A stretch of DNA of 17,500 nt from Conus ventricosus (GCA_018398815.1 CM031609.1:32438514-32456013); one strand, 5' to 3'. Numbered from the stretch's first letter, positions 1 to 9,761 are shown. Program-made: numbers and translations. Notes: generated by a model not told the origin, from the letters alone.

Positions 1-675
1 AAACGTAACCAAGCAAAGCAAGCAAAGCAAAGCAAAGCAAAGCAAACCAAGCAAACCAAACCAAACCAAACCAAACCAACCAAACCAAACCAAACCAACC
101 CAAACCAAACCCAAACCAAACCAAACCAACCCAAACCAAACCTAACCTAACCAACCCAACCAACCCAACCCAACCCAACCCAACCCAACCCACAAACCAA
201 CCAAGCCGAGCCAAGCCAAACCGAACAAACCCAACCCAACCCCAACCCAACCCAAACCAAACCAAACCAAACCAACCCACCCCAAATCAGCCAAGCCAAT
301 TCAAACCAACCCAAACCAAACCCAAACCAAACCAAACCAAACCAAACCAACCCAACCCAACCCAACCCAACCCCAACCCACCCAACCCAACCCAACCCAA
401 CCCAAACCCAACCCAACGGAACCAAACCTAACCTAACCTAACCAAACCAACCAACCCAAAATCAACCAAACCAACCCAACCCAACCCAACCCAACCCAAC
501 CCAAACCAACCCAACCAAACCAAACCAAACCAAACGTAACCAAAGCAAAGCAAAGCAAAGCAAAGCAAAGCAAAGCAAGCAAAGCAAACCAAAGCAAAAC
601 CAAACCAAACCAAACCAACCAAACCAAACCAAACCAAACCAAACCAAACCAACCAAACCAAACCAAACCAAACCA
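1..675. repeat. A/C-rich pentanucleotide array (AACCA/AACCC/GCAAA)
   Basis: Nearly all of this stretch is built from 5-base units such as AACCA, AACCC and GCAAA, with 4-base slips. The + strand has almost no T and few G. A GCAAA-rich block introduced by AAACGTAACC occurs at 1-50 and again at 532-600, so the array has a higher-order repeat of about 531 bp. Short AACCT runs (141-152, 427-441) look like single-base variants of AACCA. The array is open at its left edge. Open frames on the minus strand read as Trp/Gly/Leu/Val/Phe repeats and are not genes. The repeat nature is certain; any function is unknown. Confidence 0.95.
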
Positions 676-1250
676 AAAGAAAGGAAAGCAAAACAACAAC
701 ATCGACAGTACCAATAACGGTACATTCTGCAAAGCACAGACGAAGCTTTGGGAGGAAAAAAACAACATCGTGGAGAAGTGTTCATAGTAAAGTAGTCAGG
801 TCAGTCCTTCACAAGCTCTAGGAAAGCCGCAGAATATCGACCACTCCGATCAGCATGAAGAAAGTCTCAGATACTGTGGCCCTTCATGCCCTGCTCACCA
901 CCATCCCCCCTCCCCCCCCCCCCCCTCCCACGGGGACCTCAATTTCGGTTTCTTCTCTACGTCTGTGCCTCGGCAAGGTCGTGTGGCAATCGCTAGTAGC
1001 GGTGAGTTCATGGGAACTGTCGATGCACAGACGCTCATTCACGCTGGGTCCACGACTAAGCAGTCATTGTCGTCAGTATGGGACCTTGTAGGTGGTGGTG
1101 CTCTGCGTAGGTTGTGGTAGAACAGACATGGACTGTCCCACGCATAAAAAGCTAAGAGCAGAAACCTGGCCCGCCGACACATTGACGAGGGAGAAGCTTT
1201 ATGGATCTCTGGAGCAGCCTTCGTCAGTGCCTCTAGGGTTCCTGTCTGAG
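676..1250. other. complex sequence, no gene recognised; possible retroposon
   Basis: This stretch has mixed composition between two simple-sequence tracts. It holds a run of 14 C at 912-925. Short open frames (78 codons at 855-1091, 99 codons at 1092-1391) lack recognisable domains, and the second ends as poly-Lys/Glu/Gln translated from the triplet tract. The sequence runs straight into a GAA tail at 1254, an arrangement also seen in SINE-type retroposons. That makes a dispersed, tailed repeat possible. I cannot name a family and cannot exclude unique sequence. Confidence 0.4.
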
Positions 1251-1253
1251 TGC

Positions 1254-1381
1254 ACGAAGAAGAAGAAGAAGAAGAAGAAGAAGAAGAAGAAGAAGAAGAA
1301 AAAGAAAAAAGAAAAAGAAGAAGAAGAAGAAGAAGAAGAAGAGAAGAAGCAGCAGCAGCAGCAGCAGCAGCAGAGAAGAAG
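1254..1381. repeat. compound triplet repeat (GAA)n-(AGC)n
   Basis: A long GAA/AAG tract, with short A-rich interruptions near 1300-1315, is followed at 1348-1373 by about eight AGC (CAG) triplets and then a return to GAA. All frames read as homopolymeric Lys/Glu/Arg/Gln/Ala (plus strand) or Leu/Phe/Ser (minus strand), so the apparent coding frames are artefacts. Confidence 0.95.
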
Positions 1382-1546
1382 AGATCACTGAACACAACCG
1401 AAATGATTCGGCAGCAGTGCAGTGTCTCCTCTGGAAGATTTGCTCACGACGACTCGACACATTGACTGTTCCCTTCGAATTGTCGGGGCCAGGCCAGTGT
1501 GGGACAAGCTAGGGAGCTGCTGTAAGCGTGTATCCCGGAACGAGCG

Positions 1547-1580
1547 GTGTGTGTGTGTGGGGGGGGGGGGGGGGGGGGGG
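1547..1580. repeat. GT tract running into a 22-base G run
   Basis: A short GT repeat is followed by 22 consecutive G at 1559-1580. The run ends one base before the first tRNA-like base of the SINE at 1582, so the SINE's 5' end abuts the homopolymer. Confidence 0.95.
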
Positions 1581-1588
1581 CGGCGAAA

Positions 1589-1600
1589 TAGCTCAGTTGG
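1589..1600 (+). promoter_or_regulatory. Pol III A box of the SINE
   Basis: TAGCTCAGTTGG matches the eukaryotic A-box consensus TRGCNNAGYNGG at every position. It lies in the D arm of the tRNA-like head. Confidence 0.85.
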
Positions 1601-1633
1601 TAGAGCGCGCGGACTCGTGATCCTGGGGTTGCG

Positions 1634-1644
1634 GGTTCGAATTT
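1634..1644 (+). promoter_or_regulatory. Pol III B box of the SINE
   Basis: GGTTCGAATTT matches the B-box consensus GGTTCGANTCC except at the final two bases, which are TT instead of CC. It lies in the T arm. Spacing from the A box is about 33 bases, in the normal range. The degenerate end suggests an ageing copy. Confidence 0.8.
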
Positions 1645-2139
1645 CGGTACAGGGGGATTTTTCCCTCGGAGTTAACATTGGTTCGGACTCCATTCCCCAT
1701 ACAGTCGTTCGAATGAGACTATAAACCGAGGTTCCGTGTGTGTACGCACGCACAACATCTTGCACACACGTAAAATCCTATAACCAACTTTCGGAAGGGA
1801 AGGCCAGTTTGGCCGTTGGTATGGATGACACGTTACACATAGCATGCACCTTCCCCGAAGATGGAGTGTGGCTGCCTTAATGGCGAGGTAAAAAACGGTC
1901 ATGCACACAAAACTCCACTGTCTGTCTATACAGGCAGTGTCCGCAGGAGTATCAGCCTGCGTACGCAGAAAGAAAGAAAGAAGAAATAGCGGCGTGGGGA
2001 TAATGACACTCGTTAAGTAGCACGGTGGATGAGCCTGTAAAAAAAAAGAAGACCGCAAAGAGAGAACCGCAACAGATGGAAGGACATTTGTCTGGAAGCC
2101 ATCACACCTGTGGAGCCTCAACAATGATTCTGGCTCAGG

Positions 2140-2918
2140 TTTCCAAGACAAGGCAAGGCAAAGCAAGCGAAGCAAAACAAGGTAAAACAGGGAAAGACAA
2201 GACAAGACAAGGCAAGCGAAGCAAAACAAGGCAAAGCAGGGAAAGACCAGACAAGACAAGACAAGGCAAAGCAAGGGAAAAACAAGACAAGACAAGGCAA
2301 GCGAAGCAAAACTAGGCAAAGCGAGGGAAAGACAAGACAAGACAAGGCAAGCAAAGCAAAATAAGGCAAAGCGAGGGAAAGACAAGACAAGACAAGGCAA
2401 TGAAACAAGGCAAGGCAGGACAAGGTGAGACGGGGAAGGAAAAACAAAGGCAGGGCAAGCGGAGAGAAGACAAAGCAAAGGCAAGCCAAAACAAAGGCAA
2501 GAGAAGGCAAGACAAGCCAAAACAAAGGCAAGAGAAGGCAAGGCAAAGGCAAGACAAACGAAGACGAGTAGAGCAGAGTAAAAAAGCAAGAAAAAGGCAG
2601 TAAAGTACGGCTGAACGCGACAAGGCCAGGCAAGGCAAGGCAAGAATGGGCAAACAAAGCAAGAAAAAGGCAGTAAAGTACGGCTGAACGCGACAAGGCC
2701 AGGCAAGGCAAGGCAAGAATGGGCAAACAAAGCAAGAAAAAGGCAGTAAAGTACGGCTGAACGCGACAAGGCCAGGCAAGGCAAGGCAAGAATGGGCAAA
2801 CAAAGCAAGAGAAGGCAAGGCGAGGCAAGGTCAATGAGGGCAAGCCTGGGCAAGGAAAGACAAGACGGAAAACAAGGCATGCATAGCCAGGCCAAACAAG
2901 GCAAGACAAGACAAAGCG
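2140..2918. repeat. A/G/C pentanucleotide array (AAGAC/AAGGC/AAGCA)
   Basis: Tandem 5-base units, mostly AAGAC, AAGGC and AAGCA, leave the + strand nearly free of T. Larger periods of about 49-50 bp appear (block starts near 2163, 2212, 2297, 2347, 2397), which equals ten pentamers. The right half contains a 73-bp unit in triplicate. Minus-strand frames of up to 410 codons cross it, rich in Leu/Cys/Phe/Pro. They are long because stops require T on the + strand or its complement, and they match no family I know. Confidence 0.95.
2585..2803. repeat. three identical 73-bp tandem units
   Basis: Units at 2585-2657, 2658-2730 and 2731-2803 read base for base the same, each starting AGCAAGAAAAAGGCAG. 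A fourth begins at 2804 but diverges after a few bases. Each unit mixes pentamer sequence with a non-repetitive part (GTACGGCTGAACGCGAC). Identity across all three copies points to recent amplification or gene conversion, or to an assembly effect. Confidence 0.97.
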
Positions 2919-3033
2919 AATCATGGACATGGAGAGACTGCGGTCACCGTGAGAGCCATGTCTGTGGCTGAGTGTAGAATCTGATGTTTGGTCTCTCTGT
3001 TCGACTCATTACAAACGATATCTTTGGAATAAC

Positions 3034-3034
3034 C

Positions 3035-3116
<82 letters not shown>
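3034..3116. repeat. (CT)n dinucleotide tract
   Basis: About 83 bases of nearly pure CT repeat with one CC interruption near 3061. The + strand is all pyrimidine. Confidence 0.97.
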
Positions 3117-3120
<4 letters not shown>

Positions 3121-3139
3121 TCATTCATCTAGTTGCTAA

Positions 3140-3235
3140 TCTGTCTGTCCATCTGTCTATCTCTCTGTGTGTCTGTCTGTTCGTCTGTCTGTGTCTCTGT
3201 ATATCTATATCTATCTATCTATCTATCTATCTATC

Positions 3236-3307
<72 letters not shown>

Positions 3308-3550
3308 TAATCTGTCTGTCCGTCTTTGTAACTATCTATCTGTCTGTCCATCTATTCATTTATCTATCTATTAATCTATCTGTCTGTCTGTCTTTGTAAC
3401 TCTCTTTGTGATCTGTCAGTCTGTCTATGTGTTTGTTTGCTGCCTGTCTATGTGTTTGTCTATCTATCTATCTATCTATCTAGCTAGCTAGCTAGCTAGC
3501 TAGCTGTCTACCTATCTACCTATCTATCTATCTATCTATCTATCTATCCA
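3140..3550. repeat. compound TCTA/TCTG tetranucleotide array
   Basis: The stretch holds two blocks of TCTA repeats (about 3199-3307 and 3459-3548) separated by degenerate TCTG/TCTA/TTTG sequence. A self-complementary (TAGC)6 block sits at 3481-3504. It reads as Leu/Ser/Ile/Tyr repeats in one frame and is not coding. Confidence 0.95.
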
Positions 3551-3587
3551 AGACCCACCTTAAAAGAGACAGGTACCTACTGCAGAG

Positions 3588-4236
<649 letters not shown>

Positions 4237-4492
4237 GGAAGAAGAGAGGAAGTGTTCCCTGTGGGACACTCAGAAAGGGTCATGTAGAGTGCGCGTTCAT
4301 CACAGACACGACAGGGTGGAGAGGGAGAGGGGTGAGGCGGGGTGGTGGGGGTGAGATGGAGAGGGGTCGAGGAGCCGGGAGACAGGGGAAAATAGATAAG
4401 GAATGGCGAGGGGGGGGGGGGGGGGGGTGGAGAGGAAGAGAAGTGAGAAAGGAAAAGAGAGGACAAGGGGGAGGGGGTGGGGGTGGGGGTTC

Positions 4493-5296
4493 TAAAAGCC
4501 AGAAAAAAAGGGTTGCAAGAAAGCTAGTATTGTATGGAGAGCAACAAGTAGATTGTATTGTATAACTGTATGATCAAGCACATTTCTCTGTGTGAAAATT
4601 CGGGTTTCGCTCCTGTGACGAGAGTTGGGAGTGGGTAGGTGGTCCTCTAGGGAAGGACTTGGAATATTTTCTCATGAGAATTATGTTAAAATTTCTAAAT
4701 TCCACCCTCTCTCTTACTAGTGGTGGAAGGAGCAACTTTCCAGTACTAGTCATTGAAAGAAATTTATATTTGTTCCCGGGACTGTTAAAATACTCAATAG
4801 TGGCTCTGAGATAAGTTTCCTTAGGCTTGTACTCTTAATTTTAAGTACTTGTAGCTCTGAGAGACAGAATTAGAGAGAAGCTGAAACATTCAATACTGAT
4901 TGAACAACAAAGACTTGACACAAGTTAAGTGCACTTCCACACATCAACTTTACTTGCCTACACACTGGAAAGTAGTTAAAGTTTGTTTACAATGGACATG
5001 TCAATGTTACTTTAATTGCGTGCTCTTTAACACATCAACTTCACTTTTTTACACCCAGGAAAGTAGTTAAAGTTCGTAACAATAGACATGTTCTCACTGT
5101 TTCATCATTAAGTGAGGGAAAGCTCAGGATGAGTTGAATTGAACTGAAGTCCACTTGGAATAACGGGACTTAACTAGAGTTGGAGAGGATAGTTCACCTC
5201 TCTCTTGTGGCTGGTGACTGATCCTGCTGTACAGACCTGTTGCTGTAGTGCTGGGCTGTGGTGTGGCCTTCACAACCTGTCTTGCTCAGTGTATGT
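4493..5296. other. AT-richer sequence, no gene recognised
   Basis: Complex sequence without credible reading frames on either strand. It includes an old direct duplication, described separately. It could be part of an unclassified interspersed element, but I see no terminal repeats, RT/transposase motifs or RNA genes. Confidence 0.5.
4939..5091. repeat. diverged direct duplication, ~91-bp offset
   Basis: ACACATCAACTT ... GGAAAGTAGTTAAAGTT ... ACATGT occurs at 4939-5001 and again at 5030-5091, with small substitutions and indels between the copies. The divergence suggests an old tandem duplication. Confidence 0.85.
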
Positions 5297-5400
5297 AGCG
5301 TAGCCATGGTTTGTAGCACAGCCATGGCTTGTAGCATAGCCACGGGTTGTAGCATAGCCATGGGTTGTAGCATAGCCATGGTTTATAGCGTAGCCACGGT
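5297..5400. repeat. 18-bp minisatellite, ~6 units
   Basis: Units of the form AGCATAGCCATGGGTTGT start at 5297, 5315, 5333, 5351, 5369 and 5387, with a few substitutions each. Since 18 is divisible by 3, minus-strand frames stay open and read as a six-residue Met/Ala/Leu/Gln/Pro repeat. The frame extends only about 60 codons and has no other coding sign. Confidence 0.95.
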
Positions 5401-5402
5401 CC

Positions 5403-6570
5403 CAGGTCTGCGATAAAGAGAACCTGGCCTGTAGTTAAGTAGCTGAGACTCTGGCTCGTCGACTTCACACATTTGCCCTCTATCTTTCAGAAGAGGTGTG
5501 AGAACTCAGCCAACAAAGGATTTGATGAGTATAATGGTTTTGCTATAATTTATCAATCTCCACTTTTGTTTAGAGGTTGAGTGGAGTTTACAAAAGGGTA
5601 GGAGACAGTAATACAATGCTAAACAATTTAGATCTAGTTGCAAAGAGAGACGACTGCAGCGGAAATCTAAACAAAATCTTAAATAAATGTTAGCGAACCG
5701 CCCAGAGAACGTGGACAAACGAGTCACAAGACAAAACACAACGCGTTTCGACCTCTTATGTTTTCGTCAGGTGATATATAAACGAATAAAACAACGAAAA
5801 TTCACTTAGCTTTGATCGCTTCAGATCGCTTAGGGTTCAGCGCAAGGAAGAAGGCGTTGAATGAGAAACAATTTAATCAAACAACTCTTCAGTGTTTATT
5901 ATGAGTTAAATTACATTAACTTGGAATACATTTAGCCAAGTACACGTATGGTGTAGACTTAAAATCATACACTACAAAGCATTCCAACAATCACCAGTAT
6001 TCATAAATCAGCTTAGCAGTTTTCACCTAGTACAGGCATACTGGGTTTTTTTTTAAAAATCAAAGTTTATCATTCAGTTATCTTAACAGATAGAATTGCA
6101 AACTGGCAAAAGTCAGATTGTACACAAAAGAATGGTGGTCAGATTGTTAACAAAGAATCATAACCACATGGTGATAGCATTTACCACATGGTGGCAAGCA
6201 AACCACTACAACAAAGTACTCATTCATCATTTTGATAAATGTCACGAAGTATTAGCACAAAGTTACACTGTTTGACCACATGGCTTACATACAGTCAATG
6301 CATAGGTTCAAAAGGTAAAAACATAGTTTCAACTTACATTTCTGGGAGAATCAGGAACTCAGACTGGGTTAAAGAGTGGAAGAGATAACAGTGCCTCCTC
6401 TCTGGTTTTACCTCTGGCATGTCTTGCTACTTAGTTCTGATCTACAGCTGGTCTTGAGGAATCAGTGAAGGGGAAGAGCTCAGTGTCCTATTTTAAACGC
6501 TAAATTGTGTATTCTAGATTATTCCTTTGAGGCAGGCTGTCACTCAAGGTGATGAGAGGGAGGGGACTTG
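5403..6570. other. AT-rich sequence, no gene recognised
   Basis: Complex, AT-rich sequence. The longest frame is about 77 codons (minus, 5506-5739) and has no family resemblance. A hammerhead-like motif lies at 5734-5780. This could be an eroded retroelement, but I could not identify a protein remnant. Confidence 0.5.
5734..5780 (-). ncRNA. possible degenerate hammerhead-ribozyme-like motif
   Basis: On the minus strand, CTGACGA (5770-5764) is followed 14 bases later by GAAAC (5749-5745). These are the two conserved core strings of a hammerhead ribozyme (CUGANGA and GAAAC). Helix I can form three pairs (CAC at 5773-5771 with GTG at 5739-5737). Helix III would be the tiny palindrome ACGCGT plus a U at the cleavage position, as in dimer-acting short-stem hammerheads. 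Helix II is poor (A-C at its base, few pairs). Short-stem hammerheads are known in Penelope-like retroelement repeats, so this may be such a remnant. It may equally be chance. Confidence 0.3.
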
Positions 6571-7135
6571 TCTGTCATCTCCCTCCCCGATCATGGATTG
6601 GATCAAACCCAAGCGATTGAAACTGCATTTGTGCCACACCGAAATCAACGTAGGATAATTCATGCATGCGTCTGTAGAACGAATGTGAATTGACCACGCA
6701 TAGGGAGGGGGGGGGGGGGGGACACAATTGCATCATCCCCCAGCTGTGCGCATTGTGCGTGACGGTCCGCAGGTGGACGGTGGAGATGGGGGGGGGGGGG
6801 AGGGGGAGGGAGGGAAGGAGTAGTAGGGAAGGACGGAGGTGAGGGAGAAGCAGGGAGGGGCTGTGTCTATGTGCTAGGCGAGAAAGTGGTAGGAAAGTGT
6901 GGGGAAAATGGCGACGCAGTCGCGACGTGATGTAAACTTTCCTTGTAACATATGGTGTTAAGCGGGGTGGTTCAGCTGTTCTAAGAGAGTGGGGGGGGGG
7001 GGGGGGGGGGGGGAGGGGGAGAGACGGGCAACATTGTTTTGACGCAATGTAAATTTTTTGCTGTATCACGCCGTCACATTAGGGAGTGAGGGGGGGGGGG
7101 GGGGTGAGAGGGAGGATTAAGAGGGGGGGGTGGGC
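6571..7135. repeat. cluster of G homopolymers in mixed sequence
   Basis: G runs of about 15 (6707-6721), 13 (6788-6800), 23 (6991-7013), 15 (7090-7104) and 8 (7123-7130) lie within otherwise ordinary sequence. A minus-strand frame of 164 codons (6575-7069) is Pro-rich only where it crosses these runs and shows no domain. No gene called. Confidence 0.9.
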
Positions 7136-7865
7136 TTTGATTTGAAATCTATTCTGCCTTTTGGGGCTTGTACAGTTTGTACAACAGGGTGGTTGGGACC
7201 GATCGGGTGGAGTTGTCAAGTGTTTCGTCACAGCTCCCTGGGAGAACCTGTCGCTATAACCCAGCAGCACCCAGTCTGTGTGTCTTTTACAACTGTTCAT
7301 GGTGTTCTTTGACCATCAAGAAGAATTTGTTTAACACGCATTCATGAGGGGCATCTCTCTTCTTTTCATTTACTTCACTTAAGAATATTGTCTCGTCAGA
7401 AGGACTAACACCCAGACCACATCTAAAATGTCAGTGATGTCAGGGAAAGAAGACCTACTCCCAACGAGACTCACGACAAACGGAGTGCAGAGTCGGTTCG
7501 GGTGGTACATCTGCTAGGACCCTGTCTGTTTGTCTGTCTGTCTCTTCAATGGCTTAAACATCGGCCTGGTCATTTTTAATGTACAGTGTGAGATTTATGT
7601 AAGAGTTCACAACAAGACAGTCTGCATCCGCTTCTAAAATGTCACTGGCAGGGCACCTGCTTGTTTTTCTTATCTACTGGTTTCCCTGTGCATAGCCTCT
7701 CCCTGTTCTTCTGACTCACGGAATTTTCAGCAAAGCCTCTGTGAACGTGACTGAAGTCTTCCGTTCCTTCTCCTCCTAAGGTCCCCGGCTCTGGAGCCTC
7801 CCTTCTAATTCACACGTGGCGTTCTCCCTCTGTTGAAATCTTTCAAACCAGCTGCACTTCCAGGT
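7136..7865. other. unique sequence, nothing recognised
   Basis: Mixed-composition sequence with only short frames (up to about 73 codons) and a brief CTGT run near 7525-7543. No RNA gene, mobile-element motif or conserved protein was seen. Confidence 0.5.
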
Positions 7866-8431
7866 CCAAGATCATCCTCAGTGTTTGTCTAGGATCATCC
7901 TCAGTGTTTGTCCAGGATCACCATCAGTGTTTGTCCAGGATCGTCCTCAGTGTTTGTCCAGGGTCGTCCTCAGTGTTTGTCCAGGATCGTCCTCAGTGTT
8001 TTCCAGGGTCATCCTCAGTGTTTGTCCGGGGTCGTCCTCAGTGTTTGTCCGGGGTCGTCCTCAGTGTTTGTCCAGGATCGTCCTCAGTGTTTGTCCAGGG
8101 TCGTCCTCAGTGTTTGTCCAGGATCGTCCTCAGTGTTTGTCCAGGGTCGTCCTCAGTGTTTGTCCGGGGTCATCCTCAGTGTTTGTCCAGGATCGTCCTA
8201 GTGTTTGTCCAGGGTCATCCTCAGTGTTTGTCCAGGGTCGTCCTCAGTGTTTGTCCAGGATCGTCCTCAGTGTTTGTCCAGGATCGCCCTCAGTGTTTGT
8301 CCAGGGTCGTCCTCAGTGTTTGTCCAGGATCGTCCTCAGTGTTTGTCCAGGGTCGTCCTCAGTGTTTGTCCAGGATCGTCCTCAGTGTTTGTCCAGGATC
8401 GTCCTCAGTGTTTGTCCAGGGTCGTCCTCAG
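7866..8431. repeat. 23-bp minisatellite, 25 units
   Basis: Tandem units of CCAGGATCGTCCTCAGTGTT plus TGT run from 7866 to 8431. I count 24 full units and a final 16-base partial unit, with two single-base deletions (near 8001 and 8199), which accounts for the length exactly. Units differ mainly at GGATC versus GGGTC and CCAGG versus CCGGG, in a partly alternating order. Since 23 is not a multiple of 3 and no + frame contains a stop, all three + frames are open and give the same 23-residue repeat out of phase (frames of 189 and 206 codons). There are no spacers, so it is not a CRISPR array. I judge it non-coding. Confidence 0.97.
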
Positions 8432-8521
8432 CCCATTTGTATGATTATGAATAGGGCCTGTTGCTGTATGTGTGTGAGAATGTGCTGTTGTGAACATCGA
8501 GATCGACAGCACCAGTCATGC

Positions 8522-8625
8522 TGATGATATTGTTGATGACGATTCATGATGATGATGATGTTGACGATGATGATGATGATTTTGATGATGACGTCGCCGC
8601 TGATGACGATGATAGTGATGATGAC

Positions 8626-8666
<41 letters not shown>

Positions 8667-8697
8667 CCACGATGATGGTGATAATGATGATGATTAC

Positions 8698-8793
<96 letters not shown>
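8522..8793. repeat. (GAT)n/(GAC)n trinucleotide tract
   Basis: Degenerate GAT/GAC repeats lead into 21 pure GAT triplets at 8728-8790. Frames read as poly-Asp or poly-Met (plus) and poly-His or poly-Ile (minus). The frames have no non-repeat coding context on either side. Confidence 0.95.
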
Positions 8794-9300
8794 AGAGTCT
8801 TAAGGATGTTTTGTACTTAGTCCATACTAACAAAGAAATCGTGGTCCTTTCCAGAAACCACAGCACCAAACAATGACAATACATAGACTAAAATTGTGAA
8901 GCGCTGAAAACGCTAGCAATGATGCATTAAGGATAAACTCATGCAAAGCCAGACAAACAGGACAGATGACATTTCTTTCATGTAGCTTAATGATGTGAAT
9001 AATACAGAGCTGGTCAAAAGGTGCAGGCGTTCTCCTTAATACCACATCTTCAGTCCATCTTTTGGTACAGATGCCACAGAAACAAAATCGCTGTTTTTTC
9101 TGTCTAACTCTACTTATAGACTCTAATCCTATTTGGAGATGCTGCGCGGTTTGATATGTGAATCAGTTCCCAATAGACTTAGTTCTACATTCACAGTTAC
9201 TCTAGCAGTTGGTGTTTTTTTTTGTTTGTTTTTTTGCAACTGTCATTCATAAAAGTTTGAAGTCAGTCTTGAACATTTGAAAAGTCTCAAACGTCTACTG
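8794..9300. other. unique AT-rich sequence, nothing recognised
   Basis: Complex sequence with a T-rich stretch near 9213-9235. No frame, RNA or element signature that I can support. Confidence 0.5.
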
Positions 9301-9444
9301 AATCTTTCTCTTTGCCACAGTAGGTAAACAGAAGATTAACCTTCCATGGCCTAATGGCAGTGGAAGCTGTGGAATCTTTCTCTTTGCCACAGTAGGTAAA
9401 CAGAAGATTAACCTTCCATGGCCTAATGGCAGTGGAAGCTGTGG
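9301..9444. repeat. exact 72-bp tandem duplication
   Basis: 9301-9372 and 9373-9444 are identical, and the first nine bases recur at 9445. Each copy holds nested inverted repeats: CTTCCA (9341-9346) pairs with TGGAAG (9361-9366), and CCACAG (9315-9320) pairs with CTGTGG (9367-9372). The exact identity implies a recent event. Confidence 0.97.
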
Positions 9445-9536
9445 AATCTTTCTGAGATTCATCATATCAGGGCATGGGAACATGAAAGGCTGAGCCCAGC
9501 CGTCTCTTTCTGTTGCTGAAGTGAATCAGATACACC

Positions 9537-9670
9537 TCTGTCTGCCTGCCTGTCTGTCTGTCTGTCTGTCTGCCTGTCTATCTGTCTGTCTGTCTGTTTG
9601 TCTGTCTGGCTGTCTCTCGCTGTATTTTTTTTAGTGTGCAAGCTTCCGTTCACGTGTGTGTGTGTGTGTG

Positions 9671-9761
<91 letters not shown>

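Larger units (their letters stand above)
1582..1987 (+). mobile_element. tRNA-derived SINE, Thr(CGU)-like head
   Basis: The head at 1582-1654 folds as a tRNA. It has a seven-base acceptor side, a D arm GCTC...GAGC at 1591-1606, an anticodon loop at 1614-1620 with CGT at 1616-1618, and a T loop TTCGAAT at 1636-1642. Polymerase III boxes A and B are present. The anticodon and T stems carry mismatches, and the head continues directly into a body of about 330 bp instead of ending, so this is a retroposon and not a working tRNA gene. The body includes AAACCGAGGTTCCGTGTG near 1722 and GGAGTGTGGCTGCC near 1863, and it ends in an (AGAA)n tail at about 1967-1987. From memory, this body resembles a SINE common in gastropods; that link is unverified. 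No clear target-site duplication is visible, perhaps because the 5' flank is a G run. It would depend on LINE machinery supplied in trans. Confidence 0.85.

Noticed and set aside
141..441. Telomeric repeat (AACCT, the complement of TTAGG)
   Set aside because: Only two or three units occur at each of two places, within AACCA repeats. They fit point variants, and there is no extended telomeric run.
1582..1654. Functional tRNA-Thr gene
   Set aside because: The anticodon and T stems have mismatches, the B box is degenerate, and the sequence continues into a SINE body and tail with no Pol III terminator after the tRNA part.
1672..2930. Minus-strand frames of 410, 270 and 168 codons, Leu/Cys/Phe-rich
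   Set aside because: They are overlapping frames through the AAGAC/AAGGC array and 73-bp repeats. Their hydrophobic look comes from the repeat and not from membrane segments.
6575..7069. 164-codon minus-strand frame as a gene
   Set aside because: Its length depends on reading G runs as poly-Pro. The remaining residues show no domain, and the runs are prone to indels.
7866..8431. CRISPR array
   Set aside because: Units are contiguous 23-mers with no unique spacers, in a eukaryotic context.
8518..8820. Poly-Asp/poly-Met/poly-His proteins
   Set aside because: They are direct translations of GAT/GAC triplets with no coding flanks.
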